A stretch of 25,934 nt of DNA from CAYRZF01 sp964428805 (GTDB lineage Bacteria > Methylomirabilota > Methylomirabilia > Rokubacteriales > CSP1-6): contig CAYRZF010000024.1 in assembly GCA_964428805.1 (NCBI GenBank), positions 1 through 25,934 of the forward strand, in the 5' to 3' direction. Positions 13,553 to 20,414 of the stretch are shown here, in pieces (the stretch's first letter is position 1; each line of letters begins with the position of its first letter). A model generated the notes under the pieces. The model worked only from the letters and a program-made list of their open reading frames with translations. It was not told the DNA's origin and did no database searches. The position numbers and the translations under genes are program-made.

Positions 13553-14923
13553 TCAGCCGGGTTGGCAGACCTCGTGGTAATCGTGGCCGAAGATCTTCAG
13601 CAGCCGCTCGCCGTGGCTCGGGTGGATCGAGAGCTGGCTCGACAGGAGCTGGGCATCGGCGCCCGCGCGGATCGCCAGTGTCGCCAGCTGGATCAGTTCG
13701 GCGGCCGCATAGGAGACCATCTGGACGCCGAGCACTTTCTCGGTTGACCCGTCGAAGACCAGCTTGAGGTAGCCGGCGTCCTCTCCGGTGGCGCGCCCGT
13801 TGGAGGAACCACGCATGTCGTGGGTCGCCACGTGGCACCCGAGCCCGCGCCTGAGCGCCTCCGCATGCGTGAGGCCCACGCGTCCCACCTCGGGCGTCGT
13901 GAAAATCGTCTGAGGAACGGCGCTGTAGTCCGCCGTCTGCACGTCGCCCCGCAACGCGTTCAGGGCCGCGAGCTTCCCTTCATACGCCGCCGTCGGCGTC
14001 AGCTGCTGGTTGCCGGCGGCATCCCCGGCCGCGTAGATGTGCGGAATCGAGGAGCGCAAATACGGGGTGACCTTGAGCCCGAGCCCGCCGAGTTCGAGAC
14101 CCAGGCGATCGGCGCCGAGGCGCCTGGGATTGAATCGGCGCCCCACGGCCAGACACACCTGCGTTGACTCGATCAGGACCGAAGTCCCCTCCGTCCTCAG
14201 GTGAGTCGTCACCGCACCGGGCCGGCCGGAGAAGCGCTCGACGGTCGAGCCCAGGTGGAACGTGACGCCCTTTTTTTCCAAAATCTTCCGGATGTAGGCG
14301 GCCACGTCGGCGTCGAGCGTCGGGAGAATCTCCGCGTCCTTTCCGACCACGGTGACCCGCGACCCCAGGTCGGCGAAGGCCCCAGCCATCTCGAGGCCGA
14401 TGACGCCGGCGCCGATCAGGGTGAGACTCTCGGGGAAGCGTGGGAGGAAGAGGATCTGATCCGAGGTGATCGTCAGCTCTCGCCCCGGAATCGGCGGCGT
14501 CACCGGCTCAGAGCCCGCGGCGATGACGATCTTGTCGCCCTGGACCCGTGAACCGTTCACCTGCAACGTGTGCGGGTCCACGAATTGCGCCTCGGCGAGG
14601 TGAACTTTCGCTCCCAGCCTCTCGAAGGCATCCGGATGGGGCTGCAGCGCGCGCACCACCTCGTGCTGGCGTGAAACGACAGCGTCCCAGTCAAGCGTAA
14701 CTTCGCCGGTCCGGGTACCGAAGACGCCGGCGCCCTTGACCAGCTGGTGAATCCGCCCGGACCTTACCAAGGTCTTCTTGGGAATTCACCCCCGGTTGAT
14801 GCAGGCACCGCCCAGGGGGCCCGGGTCCACCAGGGCCACCTTGGCTCCCAGCTTGACGCCTTGCTTGAGGGCGTTGATCCCGGCAGCCCCACCACCGATC
14901 ACGAGGAGGTCGTAGCGTTCCAT
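13553..14923 (-). CDS. flavin disulfide reductase (dihydrolipoyl dehydrogenase/mercuric reductase-like) with in-frame UGA at the active-site Cys: candidate selenoprotein
   Basis: Class I pyridine nucleotide-disulfide oxidoreductase, 456 codons. FAD motif IGGGAAG (residues 9-15), NAD motif IGAGVIGLEMAGAFADLG, second FAD motif YAAGDAAG, and C-terminal IHPSHGE with the His-Glu catalytic pair. The redox site reads GGACINRG-UGA-IPKKTLV; relatives have C-x4-C with CIP at that point, so the UGA (14786-14788, codon 46) replaces the second, FAD-proximal cysteine. Upstream and downstream parts share one frame, and GGAGGAGG lies 6 bases before ATG 14923, so the true start precedes the UGA. A SECIS-like hairpin follows it. 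Automated callers will start at TTG 14770 and lose the FAD-binding end. Alternatives: nonsense mutation or sequencing error (UGC to UGA). Substrate unknown; follows an ECF sigma/anti-sigma pair. Confidence 0.8.
14756..14782 (-). promoter_or_regulatory. candidate bacterial SECIS element
   Basis: On the minus strand, counting from the base after UGA, bases 12-26 form GACCUU-GGU-AAGGUC: a perfect 6-bp stem with a 3-base loop beginning GG at +18. Below it CCC (+4 to +6) can pair with GGG (+28 to +30) across an internal loop. Bacterial SECIS elements recognised by SelB lie within the coding sequence shortly after UGA, with a small apical loop having G in its first two positions. Loop position and content agree. 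Seen by eye; folding energy not computed. Confidence 0.65.
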
Positions 14924-14929
14924 CCCCCG

Positions 14930-14937
14930 CCTCCTCC
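14930..14937 (-). promoter_or_regulatory. ribosome binding site fixing the start upstream of the UGA
   Basis: GGAGGAGG on the minus strand, 6 bases before ATG 14923, directly between the anti-sigma stop codon and the reductase. It shows that translation begins 45 codons before the in-frame UGA rather than at the TTG after it. Confidence 0.7.
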
Positions 14938-14939
14938 AG

Positions 14940-15179
14940 TTACCGGCCCTTGGCCAGCTGTTTGAGCAGGAACTCGCGGAGGCGGACCTTCATCTCTTCA
15001 GGCATCTCGACCCGCGCCGCTTGGCCGGTCAGGTCCCGCGTCTTCTTGTAGGTGTTCAGATATGCCACGCATGGCGTGCAATCTTGAAGATGCCGCTCGA
15101 GGTCCGCGAGGATATCCGAGCTGAGGGTCCCGTCCAGGTAGTCGGCCAGAAAATCCATGATCATTTCTTTGCACAGCAC
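14940..15179 (-). CDS. soluble zinc-finger anti-sigma factor (ZAS/zf-HC2)
   Basis: 79-residue anti-sigma factor. The ZAS motif is H30-x3-C34-x2-C37 (RHLQDCTPC) with an N-terminal Cys3, which together bind zinc as in RsrA/ChrR-type proteins; YLDGTLSSD is typical of the zf-HC2 fold. No transmembrane helix follows, so it acts in the cytoplasm. It should hold the ECF sigma factor encoded 14 bases upstream and release it on a signal; in relatives the cysteines can sense oxidants. The start is GTG 15179, kept because it retains Cys3 and has AAGGAG about 9 bases upstream; ATG 15164 would lose that cysteine. The flavin reductase ribosome binding site overlaps the region just after the stop. Confidence 0.87.
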   Translation of the reverse strand: MLCKEMIMDFLADYLDGTLSSDILADLERHLQDCTPCVAYLNTYKKTRDLTGQAARVEMPEEMKVRLREFLLKQLAKGR

Positions 15180-15193
15180 AGCGCGTATCTCCT

Positions 15194-15814
15194 TCAGTTC
15201 TTATTCTCCGACCCGAGATGCCGCGTGAGTTGCTCGCGGAGGGCCATCCGCGCGCGGTGCAGCCGCGACTTCACGGTCGGGACCGATTCGCCCAACGCCT
15301 CAGCGACCTCCTCATTGGAAAGACCCTCGACGTCCCGGAGAACCAGGACTGCCCGGTAGTGGTCCGGCAGTTCGTCGATCGCCCGGTTCAGCACCGCCCG
15401 GGTCTCGGCCGAGAGCATCTGCTCCTCGGGCGTCCGGGACCAGTCAGCCAGCACCCAGGCCCGGTCCCCCGCCCGGTGACCGTCCTCGAGGAACGTGGGC
15501 AGCTGCTCCTCCAGCGCCACCTCCAACTCGAAGCGCTTCCCCCGCCGCTTGATCAGGGCCGCATTGGCGGTGACGCGGTAGATCCAGCTGCCCAGCGCGG
15601 CTCGTCCTTGGAACGTCTCGATCTTGCGGAAGAGGTTCACGAAGACATCCTGTGCCACTTCTTCGGCGTCGGCCTCATTGCGCGTGATCCCGCGAGCCAG
15701 GCGGTACACCCGCGACCCGTAGTGCTCCATGAGCGTCTCGAGGGCGGCCGCGTCCCCGCCCCGCAGGCGCTCCACCAGCTTCAGCTCCGCCTCTATCGTC
15801 ATCGTCCCGGACAC
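15194..15814 (-). CDS. ECF-type RNA polymerase sigma factor (sigma-70 family)
   Basis: 206-residue extracytoplasmic-function sigma factor. Region 2 has EADAEEVAQDVFVNLFRKIETFQGRA-type sequence followed by SWIYRVTANAALIKRR. Region 4 starts at LPDHYRAVLVLRDVEGLSNEEVAEAL, with the helix-turn-helix ESVPTVKSRLHRAR. It resembles RpoE-like sigma factors that pair with ZAS anti-sigma factors, and such an anti-sigma gene follows 14 bases later. Start is GTG 15814 or ATG 15802; neither has a decisive ribosome binding site. A good housekeeping-type promoter lies about 30 bases upstream. The reading frame of the methyltransferase gene overlaps its first 140 bases in another frame. Its regulon probably includes its own operon, but I see no repeated promoter motif to support that. 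Confidence 0.92.
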   Translation of the reverse strand: MSGTMTIEAELKLVERLRGGDAAALETLMEHYGSRVYRLARGITRNEADAEEVAQDVFVNLFRKIETFQGRAALGSWIYRVTANAALIKRRGKRFELEVALEEQLPTFLEDGHRAGDRAWVLADWSRTPEEQMLSAETRAVLNRAIDELPDHYRAVLVLRDVEGLSNEEVAEALGESVPTVKSRLHRARMALREQLTRHLGSENKN

Positions 15815-16469
15815 AATCCCCTCGATCGAGATTTTGGGCGGAGTCTACGACCACACCAAGAAGACTGTCAAGGGAAATGCGGCCGGGAACGTTTTTTTCC
15901 AGCACGAAGAGCAGCGGGTGGTGCACGAGTCGCTCCCACCACGACCCGGGCCAATGCGTTTCAATGACCCGAAGCCCGCGCGACTCGAACAACTGCTGCC
16001 ACTCGGCCGGCCTCTTGAAGGCGAACGGAACGTTCATCCCACCGCCGTGACGATAGCCGTTCAGCCACCCGTCCAGGAGGTCGAGCCAGAATCGCTCCAG
16101 ACGGTTCCGATACACCGACTCCATGACGATCAGCCGCTGGCGGGTCACGCGCAAGGCTTCGTCAAGCACCGATTCCGGCTCCGCGCAGTGATGAAGCGCC
16201 AGCAAGATCAGCGTCGTGTCGAAGGCAGCGTCGGCGAACGGGAGCCGGGTCCCGTCGTACGTCACATAGGGTCCCGCAGCGCGCCGGAAGGAGCCCACGT
16301 CCACCGAGCAGGTCCAGAGGCCGGTCCGCTCGGAGAGCGCCCGGGCGACGTAAGCCTCCCCCGCCCCCAGGTCCAGCAGCCGCCGACCCACCAGGAACGG
16401 CTCCACGGCCAGAGCTTCGGCGCGAGCGTAGCGACGCAGGAAAGCTTGGAGGAGCCGCTCGCCCACCAT
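15675..16469 (-). CDS. class I SAM-dependent methyltransferase, C-terminus overlapping the sigma gene (possible frameshift)
   Basis: SAM-dependent methyltransferase, Rossmann type. Motif I is LLDLGAGEAYVARAL (about residues 31-45), motif II SVDVGS, motif IV DTTLILLALHHCAEPESVLDEALRV, then RLIVMESV. The substrate is not predictable; UbiE/YcgJ-like small-molecule methylation is typical. As written the frame runs 264 residues, but the last 46 or so overlap the sigma gene and look non-coding (Asp/Arg/Gly-rich). A one-base change in the A7 run at 15892-15898 would end the protein at 15845 with FPLTVFLVWS, before the sigma gene, giving about 208 residues. So either a true long overlap or a sequencing/frameshift error. 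ATG 16469 directly abuts the TPR gene stop. Confidence 0.75.
   Translation of the reverse strand: MVGERLLQAFLRRYARAEALAVEPFLVGRRLLDLGAGEAYVARALSERTGLWTCSVDVGSFRRAAGPYVTYDGTRLPFADAAFDTTLILLALHHCAEPESVLDEALRVTRQRLIVMESVYRNRLERFWLDLLDGWLNGYRHGGGMNVPFAFKRPAEWQQLFESRGLRVIETHWPGSWWERLVHHPLLFVLEKNVPGRISLDSLLGVVVDSAQNLDRGDCVRDDDDRGGAEAGGAPAGRGRGRPRDAHGALRVAGVPPGSRDHAQ
15842..15871 (-). promoter_or_regulatory. sigma-70 promoter for the sigma/anti-sigma/reductase operon
   Basis: On the minus strand TTGACA (15866-15871), a perfect -35 box, is followed after 18 bases by TAGACT (15842-15847; 4 of 6 to TATAAT). The predicted transcript would start near 15835, about 20 bases before the sigma gene GTG. It lies in the 3' part of the methyltransferase reading frame. 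Confidence 0.45.
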
Positions 16470-17392
16470 CTAGGATTTGCCTCTGATGGATTCCAGCAGC
16501 AAGCGTGCCTCCTTGGAATCCTTGAGGGTCCAGTCAGCCGGGTTTCGCGGCTCCGGCTCCCCCAGCACGGCCTCGAGTTCCCGCTGCGCTTCGGCGGTCC
16601 GCCCCTTCTTGATCAATGTCTTGGCGAGCCCGACGCGCATTCCAGTAAACTTCGGGTCGAGCTCGAGCCCCTTCCTGAACATCTCCTCCGCTTTGTTGAG
16701 ATCCCCGCCGAGCAATCCCGGCACCTCGTAGTACACGTGACCGGCCAGAGAATAGACGGCGGTGAACGTCGGGTCGAGGTTCAGGACCGTCTGGATCTCT
16801 TCCTGAACCGTCGGGAGAAGGAAGAGGGAGCGCACCACACCTTTCGCCTGTCCCCATCGGCCGGTGTTGGTGCCGTACCAGAAGTGCGCCGCCACGTTCT
16901 GCGGGTCCAGCTCGATGGCGCGCTTGGCCGCCCCCCGCCCCTCCGCGTAGGCCTCCAGTTTCTGGTCTCGGGTCGTGGCCCGGATGTCACCCCAGATGAA
17001 ACACACCCGGGCCAGCGCCACCAGGTTCTCCGGGCGGGGGTCGAGCTTCACCGCCTCCGCCAGTCCCCCCCGGATCTTATCGAGCCTCGGCGGGTCCTCG
17101 TGGTAGCGCGTCGCNNNNNNNNNNNNNNNNNNNNNNNNNNNNNNNNNNNNNNNNNNNNNNNNNNNNNNNNNNNNNNNNNNNNNNNNNNNNNNNNNNNNNN
17201 NNNNNNNNNNNNNNCCAGTCCCCCCCGGATCTTATCGAGCCTCGGCGGGTCCTCGTGGTAGCGCGTCGCGAATCGCTCGAGCTCGGCGACCCATGGCGCA
17301 CCGGCAAAGTGGGTCCCCGCCCACGACGGGGCGACGGCGACGAGGAAGAGGAGCGCGACGATCAGGAACCGGCGGGCGGCCATGCCTGTCAT
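16470..17392 (-). CDS. TPR repeat protein with signal peptide (interrupted by a spurious assembly gap)
   Basis: Exported tetratricopeptide protein. The N-terminus (MAARRFLIVALLFLVAVAPSWAG) is a signal peptide. TPR-like helices follow, such as GAAKRAIELDPQNVAAHFWYGTN, VLNLDPTFTAVYSLAGHVYY and AEEMFRKGLELDPKFTGMRVGLAKTLIKKG. The length pattern resembles periplasmic TPR proteins that count or scaffold partners. The 100 N run is false: the sequences either side overlap by 55 identical bases, and collapsing them gives one uninterrupted frame of 255 residues. ATG 17392 overlaps the glk stop (ATGA); ATG 17383 is also possible. Its stop abuts the methyltransferase start. Role unknown. Confidence 0.8.
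17060..17114. repeat. 55-bp contig-end duplicate (left copy)
   Basis: Identical, base for base, to 17215-17269 on the other side of the N run. This is unmerged contig overlap rather than a biological repeat. Confidence 0.95.
17115..17214. other. assembly gap (100 N), probably spurious
   Basis: Exactly 100 Ns between two identical 55-base ends. The true distance is most likely negative (an overlap of 55 bases). Confidence 0.97.
17215..17269. repeat. 55-bp contig-end duplicate (right copy)
   Basis: Second copy of the 55 bases at 17060-17114, beginning at the first base after the gap. Confidence 0.95.
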
Positions 17393-18393
17393 CGCGCGTC
17401 GAGCAGCTCGCGCGCCACGTGAGCGGCTCCGAGCAGCGGCGCGCGGGGGTCGAGAACCAAATGCACGGGAATGGAGCCCATGAGATCCCGATACCGCCCC
17501 TTGTCGCAGAACGCGGTGAGAAAGCTCCCGTCGGCGAGCTTGGCGCTGATCTTGGGCGCGATTCCGCCGCCGACGAAGACCCCGCCCACGGCCAGAGCCT
17601 TGAGGGCCAAATTCCCCGCCTCGGCCCCGTAGATCGACACGAAGAGCTCCAGGGCCGTAGCGCAGAGCGGGTGCCCCGCGGCGAGCCCCACTTCCGACAC
17701 GACAGCGCTCGGGTCCCCGCTCCGAAGCCGATCGCTGAGCCACTGGGGCTCCGGCGCATGACCGGTGTCCCTGAGAAAGCGGTAGATGTTGTAGAGGCCC
17801 GGTCCGGACAGCACCCGCTCATAGCTCACGTGCCCGAACTCCTTCTGGAGGAAACGAAGGAGGTCGATCTCGAGGTCGGTTCGGGGAGCGAAATCAGCGT
17901 GGCCCCCCTCGGACGCGATGACGCGGTGGCGCGCGCCATCCCAGACGAGGATGGCCTCCCCCAGGCCCGTCCCCGCGGCGATCAGGACCATATTCCCTTT
18001 CCGCGCCTTCCCCGCTTGAAGCGACTCCAGCTTGTCGGGCGGCAGGGTGAGCACGCCGTAGGCGGCCGCCTCGAGGTCATTGAGGAGCCTGGCCCGCGGA
18101 GCCGGAATGGCTCTAGCCAGATTCGCTTCGTCCACTTCCCACGGGAGGTTCGTGGTGACGCAACGCCCGTCCACGACGGGCCCCGCCACGCCGAAGCAGG
18201 CCGCGGCGATGCCGGGGGAAGGACCCTCGCCCAGAAAACGGCGGACGACGGCCTCGAGGCTCTTGAACTCGGCGCTCGGCAGCGTGGCCTCCCTGACGAG
18301 GTCAAGACCGCCGACGCCCTCGAAAAGAGCGACCGCCGTCTTGGTCCCCCCAACGTCACCGGCGAGAATGACGCGGCTACTTGAGCGTTCCAG
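17389..18393 (-). CDS. glk: glucokinase (Glk, E. coli type)
   Basis: Cytoplasmic glucokinase, phosphorylating glucose to glucose 6-phosphate with ATP. Phosphate-binding LAGDVGGTKTAVALF is at the N-terminus. LLNDLEAAAYG holds the catalytic Asp. IAAGTGLGEA, SEGGHADFAP, FGHVSYERVLSGPGL and GGVFVGGGIAPK complete the family pattern. About 334 residues, near the usual 320-330. The start is unusual: no ATG, GTG or TTG lies in frame near the beginning. CTG at 18391-18393 has GGAG 7 bases upstream and is my choice; ATT at 18367-18369 is another possibility. Either overlaps or adjoins the aldolase stop. Product feeds zwf in the same cluster. Confidence 0.85.
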   Translation of the reverse strand: MERSSSRVILAGDVGGTKTAVALFEGVGGLDLVREATLPSAEFKSLEAVVRRFLGEGPSPGIAAACFGVAGPVVDGRCVTTNLPWEVDEANLARAIPAPRARLLNDLEAAAYGVLTLPPDKLESLQAGKARKGNMVLIAAGTGLGEAILVWDGARHRVIASEGGHADFAPRTDLEIDLLRFLQKEFGHVSYERVLSGPGLYNIYRFLRDTGHAPEPQWLSDRLRSGDPSAVVSEVGLAAGHPLCATALELFVSIYGAEAGNLALKALAVGGVFVGGGIAPKISAKLADGSFLTAFCDKGRYRDLMGSIPVHLVLDPRAPLLGAAHVARELLDAR

Positions 18394-19300
18394 CGTAGAT
18401 CTCCATGATGGTTCGAAGGAATTTGAGGGCCTCGGGCTTCTTCCGCTGGAAGGAGTTGCGCCCGATGATGGAGCCGAAGCCACCCCCGTCCCGGATGGCG
18501 CGCACCTCCTCGAAGACCACCTCGTCCCGCTCTGTCGCGCCGCCGGAGAAGATGACCACCCGTCGTCCATTGAAGGTCGCCTGGACCACGTGGCGGACGC
18601 GTTCGGCGAGTGTCCCCACCGGGACGGACTGCTGCTCGTAGACCTTCTTGGCGGCCGCCTGTTCGATGTGAGCCGAGGGGAGCTTCACCTTGATAATGTG
18701 CGCGCCGAGCTGGGCGGCGATGTGGGCCGCGTAGGCGGTGACGTCGATGGCCGTCTCCCCTTCCTTGGAGAGTCCCGACCCCCGCGGATAGGACCAGATC
18801 ACCACCGCGAGGCCGGCCTGCTTGGCCTCCTCCGCCAGGGCGCGGATCTGGCTATACATCTCGAGCCGGTGCACCGAACCCGGGTAGATCGTGAAGCCGA
18901 CCCCGACACAGCCGAGCCGAATGGCATCCCGGACGCTCCCGGTCAGGGCCTGGGTGGGATCCTTTTCCTCGAGGAGGACGTCGTGGTCGTTCAGCTTGAG
19001 GATGAGGGGCACCTGGCCGGCGAACTCGCGAGCCCCTGCTTCCAGAAAGCCCAGCGGCGCCGCGTAGGCGTTGCACCCGGCCTCGATCGCCAGCTCGAAG
19101 TGGTAGCGCGGATCATAGGCCGGCGGGTTGGGGGCGAAGCTCCGCCCCGGGCCGTGCTCGAAGCCCTGGTCCACCGGCAAAATCACCAGCTTCCCCGTCC
19201 CGGCCAGGCTCCCGTGGTTGAGGAGCCGGGACAGATTTGTCAGTGTTCCGGGACTGTCGCTTCCGTAGCAGCTCAGGATTTCTCTCACGCGCTCAGTCAT
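18377..19300 (-). CDS. fba: class I fructose-bisphosphate aldolase (DhnA/FbaB type)
   Basis: 307-residue aldolase of the DhnA family, interconverting fructose 1,6-bisphosphate with glyceraldehyde 3-phosphate and dihydroxyacetone phosphate through a Schiff base. Motifs: ILPVDQGFEHGPGRSF, LKLNDHD, GVGFTIYPGS, VVIWSYPRG, and HIIKVKLPSA, where Lys204 (or Lys206) is the Schiff-base lysine; phosphate loops are FSGGA and SIIGRNSFQR. ATG 19300 with GGAG 7 bases upstream is preferred over the in-frame GTG 19330. It follows fbp by 19 bases. Aldolase and phosphatase side by side indicate gluconeogenic or pentose-recycling use. Confidence 0.9.
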   Translation of the reverse strand: MTERVREILSCYGSDSPGTLTNLSRLLNHGSLAGTGKLVILPVDQGFEHGPGRSFAPNPPAYDPRYHFELAIEAGCNAYAAPLGFLEAGAREFAGQVPLILKLNDHDVLLEEKDPTQALTGSVRDAIRLGCVGVGFTIYPGSVHRLEMYSQIRALAEEAKQAGLAVVIWSYPRGSGLSKEGETAIDVTAYAAHIAAQLGAHIIKVKLPSAHIEQAAAKKVYEQQSVPVGTLAERVRHVVQATFNGRRVVIFSGGATERDEVVFEEVRAIRDGGGFGSIIGRNSFQRKKPEALKFLRTIMEIYAGTLK

Positions 19301-19319
19301 AGCGTCTCTCCGTGTCCTC

Positions 19320-20414
19320 TTATCGGCCACCCGAAATAAACTCCTCGGCCAGCGTGACGTCCTCAGGGCTTCCGATCAGGAGCGGAACCCGTTGATGGTA
19401 GGCGGTGGGCTGGATCTCCAGGACGCGCTCGAGTCCCGTGCTGGCCTTGCCGCCGGCCTGCTCGGTGATGAAGCCCATGGGCGCGGCCTCGTAGAGGAGT
19501 CGAAGCTTGCCCGTCGCCTTCCCGTCAGCGCGCGCGTCGGCCGGATAGAGGTAAATCCCCCCTTCCAAGAGCGTCCGATGAAGGTCGGCCACGAGCGAGC
19601 CCACATACCGCGCCGTGTAGGGCCGCCCCGAGGCCACGTCCGTCGCCCGGAGGTGCTCGATGTACCGCCGGAGGCTCGGGTCCCAGCGCGGGGAATTGCC
19701 CTCGTTCACGCTGTAGGTCCTGCCCCGCGCCGGGATGCGGATGCCCTGGTGGGACCGGACGAATTCCCCGATGGTCGGATCAAGGGTGAAGCCGTTGACG
19801 CCGGCGCCGTTCGTGTACACCAGGAGGGTGCCCGGACCGTACATGATGTAACCGGCCGCCACCTGCTCAGTCCCGGGACGCAGAGTGTCGGCAGCCACGT
19901 GATCATTTCCGTCTCCCTGATGGCGGCGGATAGAAAAGATTGTCCCCACGATCCCGTTGACGTCCAGGTTCGACGAGCCGTCCACCGGATCAAAGCACGC
20001 GATGTACCGGCCGCGGGCGCAGTGTTGCGCCAGGTGGAGCGGCTCGGCCATCTCCTCGGAGACCAACGTACACACCAGCCCGGTCGCCTCCAGGGCGCTC
20101 ACCATCACGTCATTGGCCCACACGTCGAGCTTCTTCACCGTTTCGCCCTGCACGTTCGTCTCGCCGGTCGTTCCGAGCTGACCGATCAGGGCCGCGCGTG
20201 CGAGCTCGCGAGCGATCACCTTTCCCGCCAATGTCAGCTGGTCCAGCACGATCGCGAGGTCACCCNNNNNNNNNNNNNNNNNNNNNNNNNNNNNNNNNNN
20301 NNNNNNNNNNNNNNNNNNNNNNNNNNNNNNNNNNNNNNNNNNNNNNNNNNNNNNNNNNNNNNNNNCACCCAGGCTCCGGACGTGTTGGGCTAGCGTGAGC
20401 CTAAAGTCAGTCAT
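19320..20414 (-). CDS. fbp: class I fructose-1,6-bisphosphatase, N-terminal part interrupted by gap
   Basis: Class I FBPase, converting fructose 1,6-bisphosphate to fructose 6-phosphate. VSEEM and FDPVDGSSNLDVN supply the metal-binding Asp and Glu residues; YVGSLVADLHRTLLEGGIYLYP and PMGFITEQAGGKAS complete the sugar-phosphate site. The 100 N gap (20266-20365) falls after residue 16 (MTDFRLTLAQHVRSLG) and before GDLAIVLDQLTLAGK. In relatives only about 5-12 residues separate these parts, so the real gap is probably much shorter than 100. ATG 20414 overlaps the pgl stop by 4 bases (ATGA), indicating coupled translation. Confidence 0.88.
   Translation of the reverse strand: MTDFRLTLAQHVRSLGXXXXXXXXXXXXXXXXXXXXXXXXXXXXXXXXXXGDLAIVLDQLTLAGKVIARELARAALIGQLGTTGETNVQGETVKKLDVWANDVMVSALEATGLVCTLVSEEMAEPLHLAQHCARGRYIACFDPVDGSSNLDVNGIVGTIFSIRRHQGDGNDHVAADTLRPGTEQVAAGYIMYGPGTLLVYTNGAGVNGFTLDPTIGEFVRSHQGIRIPARGRTYSVNEGNSPRWDPSLRRYIEHLRATDVASGRPYTARYVGSLVADLHRTLLEGGIYLYPADARADGKATGKLRLLYEAAPMGFITEQAGGKASTGLERVLEIQPTAYHQRVPLLIGSPEDVTLAEEFISGGR
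20266..20365. other. assembly gap (100 N) inside fbp
   Basis: Exactly 100 Ns. Both flanks carry CACCC at the edge; joining there keeps the frame open, but the result would be shorter than usual FBPase, so a few codons are probably missing. Confidence 0.97.

Noticed and set aside
13553..14770. A shorter 405-residue reductase starting at TTG 14770 as the real gene
   Set aside because: It would lack the FAD-binding GxGxxG and first redox Cys, which are encoded in the same frame upstream behind a strong ribosome binding site.
15729..17261. 510-codon plus-strand open frame spanning a gap
   Set aside because: Runs through Ns and opposite sigma, methyltransferase and TPR genes with clear motifs.
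17060..17269. Direct repeat as a biological duplication or mobile element target site
   Set aside because: The copies lie exactly at the two edges of an N run and collapse to one continuous gene, so assembly overlap explains them.
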